Positions 43,407-52,651 of a DNA stretch of 64,000 nucleotides are shown piece after piece. Under the pieces are notes generated by a model. That model was not told the DNA's origin. It ran no database searches and was given only the letters and a program-made list of their open reading frames with translations. Position numbers and translations under genes: made by a program. Position 1 is the stretch's first letter. Every line of letters begins with the position of its first letter. Source of the stretch: Limnobaculum zhutongyuii (GTDB taxonomy: Bacteria; Pseudomonadota; Gammaproteobacteria; Enterobacterales; Enterobacteriaceae); assembly GCF_004295645.1 (NCBI RefSeq), contig NZ_CP034752.1:3596001-3660000 (forward strand). Direction: 5' to 3'.

Positions 43407-46168
43407 AGTAATGCATCCTCTGGTCTCCTTTCTTCCTCTGCACAGGCATCCTTTTCCACCTGCTCCAGACGCATTACCGTGCCAGCTCCCCCATCCATAC
43501 GCACATATTCACCGTTACGCAATAAACGGGTGATATTAGGAATACCAACAATGGCAGGGATCCCCATCTCTCTGGCTACCACCGCAGAGTGAGACAACGT
43601 AGAACCTCGCTCTATCAGCAACCCACCCGCCGTTGGAAACAGCGGTGCCCAGCCGGGATCGGTCCGCTCGGTACAGAGGATCTGACCGGACAATGACATT
43701 TTATCTTCGGGCGATTTAATTAAGCGCACCGTGGTTTCTACGATGCCAGGGTAGCAGCCAATACCATGCAGTTGATTGATATCTGATGAGGTTTCTTCCA
43801 CCTGATGAGGATAGGCAAAATCATGCTGCTGGAACAAAGACCCCTGGCAATAGAAATGATGGGCCAAGTCTTCCGCTTCATAGCTGGCATATTCCTGTCG
43901 ACGGGATTCAACCAGCGGTTTTAGCTGAGTTTGCACCGCAGTTCCTTCGTAACCGCTATAGATCTCATTCAGGGTGAGATAGAAAATATCACGAGCCTGA
44001 GACAGAATACCTTCCAGCGCATACTGGCGGCCTAGTTGATTAAACAGATCGCGATAGAGGCCAATCATTCGGGTACGGGTAAAGCGCATATTTTCCCGAT
44101 GGCGGATGGCCTGACGAAGCTTGCTCAGATGACGCTTAAACGATCGCATACGGCGGTTGCCCAGTTTCTGCTCTACGGCGCTAAAAGCCCGATTCTCCGC
44201 TTCGGTACGTAACCCTCGTTCTCTGGCCGCCAGTGATTCTGGCGTTAAGTCGTCCAGCGTCAGATAGTTTTTTAAGATGGTGAACAGAAAACGGGAATCA
44301 TAGCGAAGCGTCAGGGTTTCCAGCTTCATTTCTCCTATGGTGCGATCGCCATATTTATCAATATAGTTAATGCACTGCTGGTGGAAATGCACGTCCCGGG
44401 TCTTGAGCTGATTGAGCAGCGTGGTGCCCTGTCCCTGTTCAATCAGTTTACGCAATTCTGGTTTAGAACGAACGTACTGACACATGACCAGTAGCTCTTT
44501 GGTCGGCTGAGTACTTTCAATATCCTCTTCACCGGAGAGTAAATCCCCCATCAGGGCCGCCGTTTTTTCAACGCCTGCCGCTTCCAGAGTACGGTACACC
44601 CGCCCGTTGTACATCATGACGTAAAAGTCATTGAGAATCGGCGTAGTCCAGCGTTGCAGCAAGTGCGTATCCAGATATTTAAGCTGTTCTGTCAGTTGGT
44701 TGGCCGTAAGAGTATGCAGACGATCGCGGGGAATATTCGCCGTAAGAGAACTGAACTGTTGTAAAAACTGTTCTACGTTTTTATCCATATTACGGAACGC
44801 AGCCAACAGGCGAACCAAAGCTTTTGCCATACCCGGCAGTTTGGCGGCCTTTTCCCACAGGGTGAACTCTCTGGATTGAATAAAATCCACCTGATCCGTC
44901 AGTCCCATCATCCGTTCCATATCCTGCTTGTTGGTTTTGAATGATGGCAGCATCAGCAGGCCGCGATACCAGTTATTGATATTGTAATAAACCCGCCCTT
45001 TAATCAGCCCCAGCATATTATCCAGCATGTCCTGAGACTGGCTAACTTGCTTATCCGAGCAGCCAAGAATACGCATGGTTTGCTCATACACTGTTGCATA
45101 GGTGGCACTGGCAAACGAAAAGGTCAGCGGCGTAGTAACACCACAATAGGATTCCTGAATATTGGCGTTGTTAAACACCAGATTGCGATCGACAGGAGAA
45201 GCGACCTTCGGCAAGCGGGTAATCGGGCGGGTTTGTAAAATATAGAGCTGCTGATCTTTAATGGTCCACTCAATATCCTGCGGACAGCCGCAGTGGCGGG
45301 CAATACGATTACCAATATTCCGTAACGCATAAATTTGTGCATCGGTGAGGGTTTCAGCCCACTGGTTAGCTTGGTCAATATCCTGAGCAACCGTACCCCG
45401 TTGGTTAGTTTTATCAAACACCAGCGCAACGCGCTTTTCCACAATACGACGCTCAATCTCATCGTTAAACAGATGAACGCTAAACTCATCGGTATCGCAC
45501 TCACCGGAAACTACCCCTTCACCAACGCCCCAGGCCGCGGAAATCAGTCCATGCTGGCGACTTCCCGTCACCGGATGCGCAGTAAACATCACGCCGGAAA
45601 CCTCACCATCCACCATCTTTTGAATAATCACCGCACAGCGGATATTCTCCACCGAGAGTCCTCTGTGTAGTCGATATTGCAGAGCCCGGGTATTAAAAGC
45701 CGAAGCCATCACGGCACAAACGCTGGCGCTAATCGCGTCAAGCCCCTGTTGAAACAGATAGCTATCCATCTGCCCGGCAAAAGAGGCATTATCTGCATCT
45801 TCACCGATGGCCGATGAACGAACGGAAAAGAAAGTGTCAGGATAATCCGCCAACAGCAGCGACAGCTGCTTTCGCAGATCTTCTGGCAACGAAGCCTGCT
45901 GTATCTGCTGGCGCAATGGCGCTGCCAGCTTATCAAGATCCTCAAGGGTGATATCCGCGGTAACGGTTGTTAACCGCTGTACCATGTCGGCAATAACCGG
46001 GTCCTGAGTGACTATTTGAGTAAGCGTATCGCTTGGCACCACCCACCATTCGGGTACGGGATACTGTTCCAGCGATAACCATAAAAGGTTGGCGGCTTTT
46101 CCACCCAATTGATCCTGAGTTAATTGTACGGCCTGATGCTGAGAATATAAGTCTGTCATAGAGTCCAT
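43403..46168 (-). CDS. Dikinase-like phosphotransferase (rifampicin phosphotransferase-like)
   Basis: This 921-residue protein has the N-terminal ATP-grasp domain of PEP synthase/PPDK (GGKAANLLWLS, FFSVRSSAIGEDADNASFAGQ, WGVGEGVVSGE). A central alpha-helical domain of about 450 residues follows. The swivelling phosphohistidine domain is near residue 860, with catalytic His in GSTLSHSAVVAREMGIPA. There is no C-terminal PEP/pyruvate TIM barrel. This ATP-grasp/substrate/His order is that of rifampicin phosphotransferases and related kinases, which use the ATP beta-phosphate on a hydroxyl. It may phosphorylate the lipid alcohol. The start has a GGAG ribosome site and the stop overlaps the GNAT start as ATGA. 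Confidence 0.82.
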   Translation of the reverse strand: MDSMTDLYSQHQAVQLTQDQLGGKAANLLWLSLEQYPVPEWWVVPSDTLTQIVTQDPVIADMVQRLTTVTADITLEDLDKLAAPLRQQIQQASLPEDLRKQLSLLLADYPDTFFSVRSSAIGEDADNASFAGQMDSYLFQQGLDAISASVCAVMASAFNTRALQYRLHRGLSVENIRCAVIIQKMVDGEVSGVMFTAHPVTGSRQHGLISAAWGVGEGVVSGECDTDEFSVHLFNDEIERRIVEKRVALVFDKTNQRGTVAQDIDQANQWAETLTDAQIYALRNIGNRIARHCGCPQDIEWTIKDQQLYILQTRPITRLPKVASPVDRNLVFNNANIQESYCGVTTPLTFSFASATYATVYEQTMRILGCSDKQVSQSQDMLDNMLGLIKGRVYYNINNWYRGLLMLPSFKTNKQDMERMMGLTDQVDFIQSREFTLWEKAAKLPGMAKALVRLLAAFRNMDKNVEQFLQQFSSLTANIPRDRLHTLTANQLTEQLKYLDTHLLQRWTTPILNDFYVMMYNGRVYRTLEAAGVEKTAALMGDLLSGEEDIESTQPTKELLVMCQYVRSKPELRKLIEQGQGTTLLNQLKTRDVHFHQQCINYIDKYGDRTIGEMKLETLTLRYDSRFLFTILKNYLTLDDLTPESLAARERGLRTEAENRAFSAVEQKLGNRRMRSFKRHLSKLRQAIRHRENMRFTRTRMIGLYRDLFNQLGRQYALEGILSQARDIFYLTLNEIYSGYEGTAVQTQLKPLVESRRQEYASYEAEDLAHHFYCQGSLFQQHDFAYPHQVEETSSDINQLHGIGCYPGIVETTVRLIKSPEDKMSLSGQILCTERTDPGWAPLFPTAGGLLIERGSTLSHSAVVAREMGIPAIVGIPNITRLLRNGEYVRMDGGAGTVMRLEQVEKDACAEEERRPEDALL

Positions 46169-46264
46169 TTGAGCGCTCCGATAAGGTCAGCTATCCAACA
46201 GAATTCACTGAATAAACTGACAAACCTTGCACGCTTCTCCTTAGCTAAAATGAATGACGTGGAG

Positions 46265-48639
46265 CTATGACTGAAGCGAAGTCCGCGTCAGCTCAATAAG
46301 TTTACGCAGGGTCTGCATAGCTCGATCGATAAACGGATACTGGCTGACGTGGTGAGCCATTAAATAAAATGGAATACGCCGTAGCCAAAAATCATGAAGC
46401 GCCAGCACGTAGCCTCTTTGCCACTGAATAGGGTCAATGGCGCTTTGGCTATGCTGTTCTAACTGCTGGCGATGAAGTTCCAGGTAGTACCTCACCGTTT
46501 CAGCACTAATGTCTGCCTGCTGAGTAAAAACCAGCAGCTCGACCAGATCCCGCTGAGGCAGATGCAAAGTAGCCAGTTCCCAATCCCAGGTGCATAGCTC
46601 CAGTCGCCCATCAAGCTGACGGAAGGCAATATTGCGCGGATTAAAATCGTTATGTACCAGAGTACGCGGCATCTGCTCAATTTCGCTGCACCAGATTTCT
46701 GCGCTTTCTACCCATGACAGGAAATAGTCGCGATCGGAAGAGGTAAAGTAGTGGGCTAGGTTTTGCGCCATAAAATCAGCAAATGCATATAACAGAGGAC
46801 GCTGCGCTAAGGTGTTCTCTTTACCCTGTAAACAAATTTCAGGGAATCGCTGTAGCAGGGCCCCTTCCTGTCCCAGCCAAACGGCATGAATTTCTGCAAT
46901 ACCGGCAATGGCCGTTTCAATATGGCAGGATTGCCATAAGTCGATGTCGTTGGTGGAATCCATCAACACTAAATCGCGGAGCTGCTCTTCAACCAAGGCA
47001 TAGGTTCGCGTTTTGTCATCACGAATAACCCCATAAATCGTTGGCATATAGCGTGTCAGGCGTGGGTCCTGCTGATTCATCACGGCCACTTCACGACTGT
47101 GAGTATTAAAAAACTCTATCAGGTGTGTCGAATCTGAAATAGCCTGCAACAGAGCAGGAGAACACTTCCCGGCAAGAAACCTCATCATGGTGAAGATGTC
47201 TTGATCCAGTGGCTTGAGCTTCAGCATTACCGGAATATCCTGTCGCGCCGTATTGGTCAGGGTAACGGGAAACAGTCCCATCAGCCTGTTCGAATGCTGC
47301 GAGCTTAGGGTGGTCAGCAAGCTGTGTTTATCGTCTGAACCTGTTGGTATATCAACGGATACCGGCGGTTTACTGCCCCAAACCGGGTTATAAGATGCGG
47401 AGTGAAAGAAAGCCACATTGAGATCCGCTAAGGTAGAAGGAGCGGCTGCAAGGTGTGGACGATTACGCCCCAACTTTTCATGAGATTTAGCAAATTCATC
47501 GGCGGCAATAGCGGACAAGGTGGAAATATCCAACGCAAGACAGTAGCTGGCAATAATTTCAGCCAGCTTACTGGTGCTGTCCGGCCCGGTACAACCTAAC
47601 ATATTCAAACACTCACGCTGATGAGGGAGGTGAGTTCCGCCGCCAACGGTACCGATGACCAGAGAAGGTAATGTGATACTGCAATAAAGCGCACCATCGT
47701 CGTTCAGCGCCATACGTAAATGAGCAACAGAAGATTCATGGATACAGGCAATATCCTGTCCTAAAGCGGTAAACAGGGCAGCAATTACATTAGCTACATT
47801 GATATTCATGCCAACCATACCGGCTGCCACCGCCCCTTCTGCCACATGGTGATAAGCATTAACCAACTGAGCCGGAGTGACGCGCAGGATGGACTTGCAC
47901 ACTTCTGCACTTAAATGAACTTCAGCAATGACCCGCGTGCCCCGACCGTGAATCAGCGATTGATAAGAGACTTTCTTATCGCTGGATAAATTACCATCGA
48001 TCATAAAGTGATGAGGTTTCAGGTCTGTCGTCGCTGCCAACCTATCGTGAATCCACTGGCAGGCGTGCCAGGTACAGGTTGTGGTCATATTCTGTCCGGC
48101 GGCAGCGGCGGTTTCATAGATAAAATGCAGATGTACACTACGTCCGATAATCTGGGGCGTTAAGGCCACCAATTGTGCATAACGCGAGTGATTAGCAATT
48201 TCGCTGCGTAGCTCATCAAGGTAGTTAACCACCCAATGGCTGAACGCCATCGCCTGTATCACACTGCGAAATTCAAAGTGCGGAACCCGCATCATACGCT
48301 GGCCCAGTACCCGAGCCGTTGCACCACCCGAACGGGTAATCGCGGTAGCCCCCGTGAAATAGAAGCAATCAGGGCGCCTTCCGTGGTCGCAAACGGGGCA
48401 TAAAACATTCCCTGAGCGTGAAGTCCATGAATTTGCAGCGGACCGCCAATACCCACAGGGACTTCCACCGAGCCAATAAACCCTTCAATCGTGTTGGACA
48501 GCGCAGTGGCATCAAATGAGTTATGGGCAACCTTATCCAGCGTACACTGGGCGTGTTTTGACAGATAGGCCAGACGCTGTTGCCGGGCTTTTTCTGTATA
48601 GGTATACAGATGACGTGGTGATAGCTCTTTTATCGACAT
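46265..48639 (-). pseudogene. HMG-CoA reductase fused to an APH-type kinase, frameshifted
   Basis: Two frames (48639 to about 48292, and 48295-46265) form one ~791-residue protein if one base is restored to the five-G run at 48349-48353. The junction then reads RGATAITRSGGATARVLGQRMMRVP. The N-terminal ~410 residues are a class I HMG-CoA reductase. They have Glu in NTIEGFIGSVEVPVG, SSDKKVSYQSLIHGRGTRV with the catalytic Lys, GQDIACIHE with the Asp, GTVGGGTHLP and SHEKLGRN with the His. The C-terminal ~310 residues are aminoglycoside/choline-kinase-like: LVHNDFNPRN and LCTWDWELA near residue 660. The fusion suggests an alcohol-forming reductase coupled to its phosphorylation. It lies 17 bases after the UbiA-like gene. 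Confidence 0.82.
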
Positions 48640-48656
48640 AAAAAATCCTGCAAATA

Positions 48657-49599
48657 TCAAACGTTTATGGCAGTGAAAATCGTTATTGCACAAACCAGAT
48701 AACCAACGGCCATGTAGAGGCCAACAATGGCTTCATTACGCTTTCGGTTGCGAACGCAGGGGTGGCGTAAAAACGACCTGAGTTGATACAGGCTTAAGAT
48801 ATAGAAAATGACTAACGAAATTAGAGACAAGAAAGGAAGATTGCCGATAGTCGCCATAATCAACCATAGCTGGATGAGTAACATTACAGAGATCAGTACG
48901 ACCAGAACGATAAACACCGTTTTGATGCCATAAATTGAAGAGTAGGTAGGCACCTCTTTCCGATCTTCATCCGGACCTTTAAATTTACGCGTGATTTCAA
49001 AAATAAATCCGGCGGTAAAAGAGAGCAGCATCAATATTTGCATCGGAATGCTGAGCGTAACGCCCGGAACCGCTATATTGGCCAGCCACCAGATGATTAA
49101 CGGCATAACCAACATATGAGAGATGGCATACCAGGTCAGGTATTGGTTGAGCCACTGACCAATAAAGAACTCTTTGCCCATCAGGCAAGTCCAGATAAAC
49201 AGAAATACCCAGGCTAAAGTTGTTCCACCGATCCCCCCATCAATGGCCATACTGCCGAAGAGCTGCAATGCAATACAACCTGCACCAACAATTTTCAGAT
49301 GTTTAAGCGTGATCAATCCCCGTTGCAGTACCCGCTGGGGATGATTTTCACAATCAATCAGATAATCTTTATGTTCGTCAAAAATCCGCAGCAGCAGAAA
49401 ATAGGACCAGGACACCAGACAACCTAAAATAATATTCCATGAGAACATTACCTCTCTCTTTTCTGAACTGGCCGCTACGGCATAAGCGACAATAAACAGC
49501 AGGAAAAAGAATGGGGGCATTTGGCAGAGGAAAACGTTCATGTATCCATAGCATAAAGCGCCGTATCAGCGGTTGTTTATATATTCCATTATCTTTCAT
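48657..49599 (-). pseudogene. UbiA-family prenyltransferase, frameshifted
   Basis: The main frame (48657-49541) is a multi-span membrane protein of the UbiA family. It has an aspartate motif near residue 71 (LLRIFDEHKDYLID) and a second acidic motif near 210 (KGPDEDRKEVPTYSSIYG). The conserved N-terminal piece MKDNGIYKQPLIRRFMLW and IHERFPLPNAP is in another frame from 49599. Removing one base of the five-G run 49513-49517 joins them as NAPFFFLLFIVAYAV, giving 313 residues. Family members move a prenyl chain to an aromatic ring, sugar or glycerol phosphate. The first motif is not the exact NDxxD of 4-hydroxybenzoate enzymes. The acceptor is unknown. Confidence 0.76.
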
Positions 49600-49643
49600 A
49601 AATAGCTCTCATCTGGTTTTGAACAACGGGGTAGCGGTATTAA

Positions 49644-50774
49644 TTAATCCAAAGTGCGGTGATAGAAGTAGAGACCGAGCAGCATAAATCCGAAAGTAAA
49701 CCCAATAAGAGGCCAAACGTCGGACCACATTTCAAAAATAGTGTTACCTTTCAGAATCACACCGCGAATCAGCCGAAGAAAATAAGTCAGGGGTAAAAAC
49801 GAACCAATAACCTGTGCCCACTCTGGCATCCCCCGAAACGGGAACATAAATCCGGTCAGCAACACCGACGGCAAAAAATAGAAGAAGGTTAACTGCATTG
49901 ACTGCAGCTGATTTTTAGCAAAAGCGGACAGCGCGATGCCCACCGCCAGACTGGAGGCGATAAACAGCAAAATGGCGATAAACAGCGAAAACAGGTCCCC
50001 CAGAATTGGCACATTAAACAGATAAACCACCATAAAGCAGATCACCACGGACTGAACGCTACCAATAATCACATAGGGGGTAATTTTTCCAATCATCACC
50101 TCTAAGGGGGTCGCTGGCGTTGCCAACAGACTCTCCATGGTGCCGTTTTCACTTTCTCTGGCAATGGCAAGGCCCGCCATCAATACCAGCGTCATGGTCA
50201 GGATAATCCCCAGCAGCCCGGGAACAATGTTGTATTGAGTAATCCCTTCCGGGTTGAATAGCTTATGCTGGCGCACATCAATAGAAACCAGTGGCGCCAC
50301 TGGCTGCTGTGCTTTAGGCAGATTTCTTTTTAGCACCAGCTCCGACAGCATATTTGCTGTCATTAAGGGTAAGGTGATAGCTGCTGGATCTGTGGCGTCG
50401 GCTTCAATAATCATACTGGCTTTTTCACCGCGTAATATTTTGCGGGTAAAATCAGCAGGAAAACTAATAACGAATTGTACTTTTCCCTGTGCCAGCGCCT
50501 CTGCGGCCTGTTGCTCGGTGGTAAATTCTTTTTGAAAAGAGAAATAGCCGGAATTGTGCAGTGCATACAACATACTGCGGCTCATTACATTTTTGTCCGC
50601 ATCAATAATCGCGGTGGGTAAATGGTGTGGATCCGTATTAATGGCGTAGCCAAACATAATAATTTGCATCAAAGGAATAATAATCAGCATCCCGGCGCTT
50701 AACTCATCGCGCCGTAACTCCTGCAATTCTTTGACGACAATTCCCCACCAGCGGGTTATAGAAAATAGATACAT
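49644..50774 (-). CDS. ABC-2 type transporter permease
   Basis: This 376-residue inner-membrane permease resembles the YhhJ/YbhR/YbhS group. It has one span near the N terminus (GMLIIIPLMQIIMFGYAI), a large non-membrane loop (about residues 45-180), then five spans including VPGLLGIILTMTLVLMAGLAIARESENGT and FFYFLPSVLLTGFMFPFRGMP. Such permeases export drugs or lipids together with the ATPase three bases upstream and the membrane-fusion lipoprotein. The stop is followed 44 bases later by the UbiA-like gene, so the exporter and enzymes form one operon. The substrate is presumed to be the cluster's lipid. Confidence 0.88.
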   Translation of the reverse strand: MYLFSITRWWGIVVKELQELRRDELSAGMLIIIPLMQIIMFGYAINTDPHHLPTAIIDADKNVMSRSMLYALHNSGYFSFQKEFTTEQQAAEALAQGKVQFVISFPADFTRKILRGEKASMIIEADATDPAAITLPLMTANMLSELVLKRNLPKAQQPVAPLVSIDVRQHKLFNPEGITQYNIVPGLLGIILTMTLVLMAGLAIARESENGTMESLLATPATPLEVMIGKITPYVIIGSVQSVVICFMVVYLFNVPILGDLFSLFIAILLFIASSLAVGIALSAFAKNQLQSMQLTFFYFLPSVLLTGFMFPFRGMPEWAQVIGSFLPLTYFLRLIRGVILKGNTIFEMWSDVWPLIGFTFGFMLLGLYFYHRTLD

Positions 50775-50777
50775 GGG

Positions 50778-51704
50778 TTAATTCCTGACGACCGTACTTT
50801 GTTGGTGCTGCTTAATTAAGCGAGCAAAAATGTCCTCCAGTCCGGTATCCACCTGAGCCAGAAGATAATCCTGATGGAATGGAGCCAGTGACTGGTCAAG
50901 CTGCGAAGGATCGCTACCGGTGACGTGCAATACATTGCCCAGCAGAGTGGTATGTTCAACGCCAGGCAGCTGTATCAACTGCTGTTCCAGATGGCTGAGC
51001 TTTTCACCACGCACTGCCCAGGTAATAAGCCGCTGCTGTTTAATCACCTCATCCACACTGCCCTGAACCAACAAATTGCCGTAGGCAATATAGGCAATCT
51101 GATGGCAGCGTTCTGCCTCGTCCATATAGTGAGTACTCACCAAAATGGTGACGCCGCTGTCTGCTAATTGGTGCAATATCTGCCAGAATTCCTGCCGGGC
51201 ATTAGGATCAACCCCTGCGGTAGGTTCGTCCAACAGTAAGAGTTTTGGGTTATGCAGCAGGCTGGCGGAGAGTGCCAGCCGTTGTTTCCAGCCTCCGGAT
51301 AGCCGTTTAGCTAATTGATGGCGATAATCCTGCAACCCCATCTGTTGCAAAATCTCTTCGACTTTTTTCTCCCGCCGGGGAATGGTTTGTAACCGGGCGA
51401 TGAAGCGCAAATTTTCTTGTACCGTCAAATTTTCCCACAGAGAAAAATGCTGAGTCATATAGCCCACATGGCGTTTGATGGTTTCCTTTTCACGGTAGAG
51501 ATCAAAACCAAGACAGTGTCCGGTACCAGAATCGGGTGTCAACAGGCCGCACATCATACGAATAGAGGTGGTTTTACCGCTGCCGTTAGGACCGAGAAAA
51601 CCACAGATCCTGCCGGTATTAATTTCCAGAGAGAGATCTTTGACCACATGGCGATCGCCAAAATATTTATTCATATTCTGGACGCTGATAGCCAGGCCAC
51701 TCAT
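50778..51704 (-). CDS. ABC transporter ATP-binding protein
   Basis: This 308-residue ATPase has Walker A GPNGSGKTTS, Q-loop YMTQHFSLWENLTV, signature LSGGWKQRLALSASL, Walker B LLLLDEPTAGVDP and switch histidine VSTHYMDEAE. It is of the DrrA/CcmA-like ABC-2 exporter type (similar to half of YbhF). A C-terminal extension of about 70 residues follows the ATPase core. It overlaps the membrane-fusion gene as ATGA and precedes the permease by three bases, so the three subunits probably work as one exporter. Confidence 0.9.
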   Translation of the reverse strand: MSGLAISVQNMNKYFGDRHVVKDLSLEINTGRICGFLGPNGSGKTTSIRMMCGLLTPDSGTGHCLGFDLYREKETIKRHVGYMTQHFSLWENLTVQENLRFIARLQTIPRREKKVEEILQQMGLQDYRHQLAKRLSGGWKQRLALSASLLHNPKLLLLDEPTAGVDPNARQEFWQILHQLADSGVTILVSTHYMDEAERCHQIAYIAYGNLLVQGSVDEVIKQQRLITWAVRGEKLSHLEQQLIQLPGVEHTTLLGNVLHVTGSDPSQLDQSLAPFHQDYLLAQVDTGLEDIFARLIKQHQQSTVVRN

Positions 51705-52651
51705 GATGAAAGGTCCACCGTTACTGGCATTCCAGGATGTAAATCACTCGCCTGACTTTCAGAAGTTTTAGCTTCGATGAGAAAAACCAGCTTATCCCTG
51801 CGCTCATTGCTATAGATAACAGGCGGGGTGTACTCCACGTCGGCAGAGATATAATCAATCGTTGCACCAATCGGCTCAGAGCCCAGCTGTACTATGACTT
51901 TAATCTCTTTTCCGACTTTTACCTGAGGGAGCTGTGCAGCAGAGATAAAAAAGCGGATTTTATGCTTACCCGGCGGTAACAGGCTGACAACCGGACTTCC
52001 CGCAGGAACCCACTCCCCAACCTGATAAAAAGTATCAAATACTTGTGCAGTAACTGAGGCAGAGCGTGTCATTTGGTCCAGCGCCCACTGGCTTTGATTA
52101 AGCGCTGACTTTGCCGCTTCAATACGGGCTATTTGCGCCTGTTGCTGGGCATCACGAGCGGGCAATTTATCAGCGGAAAGACGGTTTTGTAGCTCCTCAA
52201 CCACCGCGGCTTTTTGATTATAATCAGAGCGGTGCGTTTCCAGCTCAAACTCAGAGATAGCACCGCTTTTCGCCTGTTTCTCATTGCGGGCTAATTTTGA
52301 ATAGGCGAGTCGTTTTGCTGCTATGGCACCGTTAAGCTGGGCGCGTAAAACGTCTAATTCTGTTTTTCTTCTGCCGGACTGTAAATCAACAAGATTTGAT
52401 TGCTCTACATCGAGCTGATGCTGCGCTTGTAAATAGCGCTGAGTTTCACTTTCATTTTCCAAAGAGAACAATAAAGCATCTGGTTGAATACGATCGCCTT
52501 TTTTAACGTCGAGTATTTTTAGAACGCCAGGCGCTGGGGCAGCAATATACATAAAATCCCCTTCGACATACCACTGGATCAACAGATCATTCTTATTATC
52601 ACAAGCAGCGATCAGGCTGGAAAATAAAATGCAGGTTATTAGCCTTTTCAT
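51701..52651 (-). CDS. HlyD-type membrane-fusion lipoprotein
   Basis: This periplasmic adaptor links the ABC-2 exporter to the outer membrane. From the ATG at 52651 the product has a lipoprotein signal MKRLITCILFSSLIAAC with a lipobox cysteine at about residue 17. A lipoyl/barrel-sandwich part (YIAAPAPGVLKILDVKKGDRI), a long helical hairpin (residues ~70-180) and the beta-barrel (VSLLPPGKHKIRFFISAAQ) follow. The frame extends 54 bases upstream to 52705, but the lipobox favours the internal start. It is the first gene of the cluster. The promoter probably lies in the AT-rich region upstream. Confidence 0.85.
   Translation of the reverse strand: MKRLITCILFSSLIAACDNKNDLLIQWYVEGDFMYIAAPAPGVLKILDVKKGDRIQPDALLFSLENESETQRYLQAQHQLDVEQSNLVDLQSGRRKTELDVLRAQLNGAIAAKRLAYSKLARNEKQAKSGAISEFELETHRSDYNQKAAVVEELQNRLSADKLPARDAQQQAQIARIEAAKSALNQSQWALDQMTRSASVTAQVFDTFYQVGEWVPAGSPVVSLLPPGKHKIRFFISAAQLPQVKVGKEIKVIVQLGSEPIGATIDYISADVEYTPPVIYSNERRDKLVFLIEAKTSESQASDLHPGMPVTVDLSS

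Noticed and set aside
43403..46168. Phosphoenolpyruvate synthase (ppsA)
   Set aside because: The C-terminal PEP/pyruvate-binding barrel is absent and the domain order matches rifampicin phosphotransferase-like kinases.
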